Positions 63,425 to 64,000 of a stretch of 64,000 bases of DNA are shown here, one piece after another. Source of the stretch: Diplonema papillatum (taxonomy: Eukaryota; Euglenozoa; Diplonemea; Diplonemida; Diplonemidae). Made by a program: the position numbers and the translations under genes. The stretch lies in contig JAPJBO010000032.1 of the NCBI GenBank assembly GCA_030068145.1, positions 248,001-312,000 of the forward strand, given 5' to 3'. The notes below the pieces were generated by a model. It was not told the origin of the DNA. It saw only the letters and a list, made by a program, of their open reading frames with translations, and searched no databases. How positions within the stretch are numbered: the stretch's first letter is position 1; the number at the start of each line of letters is the position of its first letter.

Positions 63425-63625
63425 TTCTGAGGCACCATGTATCATACCGTCTCCCAGGGGGCGGTGCCCCCTGGACCCCCCATAAACTATCTACAAGATT
63501 TCGAATTTTCGCCAGAGGCCTGATACCAGGCATCAGTTTCTGTTACAGGTTCCGAACAAGACTGAATCTGAAGTGCCATGTACCGTACCGTCTCCCGGGG
63601 GGCGGTGCCCCCCGGACCCCCCCCT
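63425..63625 (+). repeat. Duplicated GC-rich module
   Basis: CACCATGTATCATACCGTCT, CCCAGGGGGCGGTGCCCCCT, GGACCCCCC at 63432 recurs at 63570 as GCCATGTACCGTACCGTCTC, CGGGGGGCGGTGCCCCCCGG, ACCCCCC. The core is palindromic (GGGGGCGGTGCCCCC). Confidence 0.85.
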
Positions 63626-63629
63626 GCAT

Positions 63630-64000
63630 TAAGACTCACCAGAGAAAATGGGCTTGGTGTCTAGTCTGAAGGAGAAAATGGGCTGCATAAGGTCCTGATC
63701 GTACGCGCACATAGAAAAAAACAGTCTCTCGTATTCGATCGAAGAAGCCTTGATCCTAGCATCGACCGTGCATGAAGAAGCGGTGTCCTGCCTAAACATT
63801 GAACTAAATTTTTTTCCCCGTTTTTCACATTTCTTCACGCATCGTCCACCCACCCACCTGTTCACCCCTTCACCGACCTGCCCGCCCCCATTCACCCCCG
63901 TGTCCAAGCTGGCCCCCACCTGTTCATCCTACCCACCCACCAGCTCTTTGCGCCAGAATCGGGCTGAGTATCGGGGAGTTTCGGAGTTAGTTCCGGGCGA
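63630..64000. other. Unassigned sequence to window end
   Basis: C-rich, CACC-containing stretch at 63840-63940. No gene is seen. Confidence 0.4.

Overview
This window is nuclear DNA of a eukaryote, almost certainly a unicellular protist or alga. Five host genes are recognisable. At least three are interrupted by GT-AG introns whose joins keep the reading frame. Two of them point to biology: STPG1 (sperm-tail PG-rich repeat protein) suggests a flagellum, and MSH5 suggests meiosis. The lineage cannot be fixed from the sequence alone. Coding exons are GC-rich; the rest is a dense patchwork of short dispersed repeats, minisatellites, foldback/MITE elements and decayed transposons.

Layout: 0-10.8 kb has no gene I can support, only fragments of dispersed repeats that recur elsewhere in the window. 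10.8-14.4 kb is a probable inserted element: a 435-codon reverse-strand ORF, a 165-bp higher-order tandem array and a retroelement-like C-terminal ORF, bounded by 80-bp direct repeats. 14.4-17.2 kb is STPG1 (two exons), followed by a degraded duplicate of its 3' end. 21.6-23.3 kb is a two-exon fucosyltransferase-like type II membrane protein. 23.8-25.7 kb is a dead MULE transposase, 25.9-27.3 kb an inverted-repeat-bounded element with a Cys-rich ORF, and 27.4-28.1 kb a broken Penelope-like reverse transcriptase. 28.9-33.5 kb is a spliced gene resembling the YqjF/DUF2071 group. 35.9-36.9 kb is an intact single-exon fatty acid hydroxylase/sterol desaturase. 37.5-37.9 kb is an isolated, divergent fragment of 18S rRNA.

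38-47.4 kb is entirely repeats: three kinds of tandem array, tRNA-like units and inverted-repeat-bounded elements. 47.4-59.7 kb is a complete six-exon MSH5 gene (820 residues, all splice phases consistent) whose second intron is 7.2 kb and hosts several mobile fragments, including an ORF with three tandem Cys/His modules. 61.1 kb to the window end starts with the first exon of a sulfotransferase gene, followed by more inverted-repeat elements.

The host genes do not form a pathway or operon. The most unusual content is the repeat ecology: several families place copies both inside introns and between genes. One carries a minisatellite behind a fixed header, one is a roughly 50-bp motif with no visible ends, and one is a roughly 480-bp unit ending just upstream of splice acceptors.
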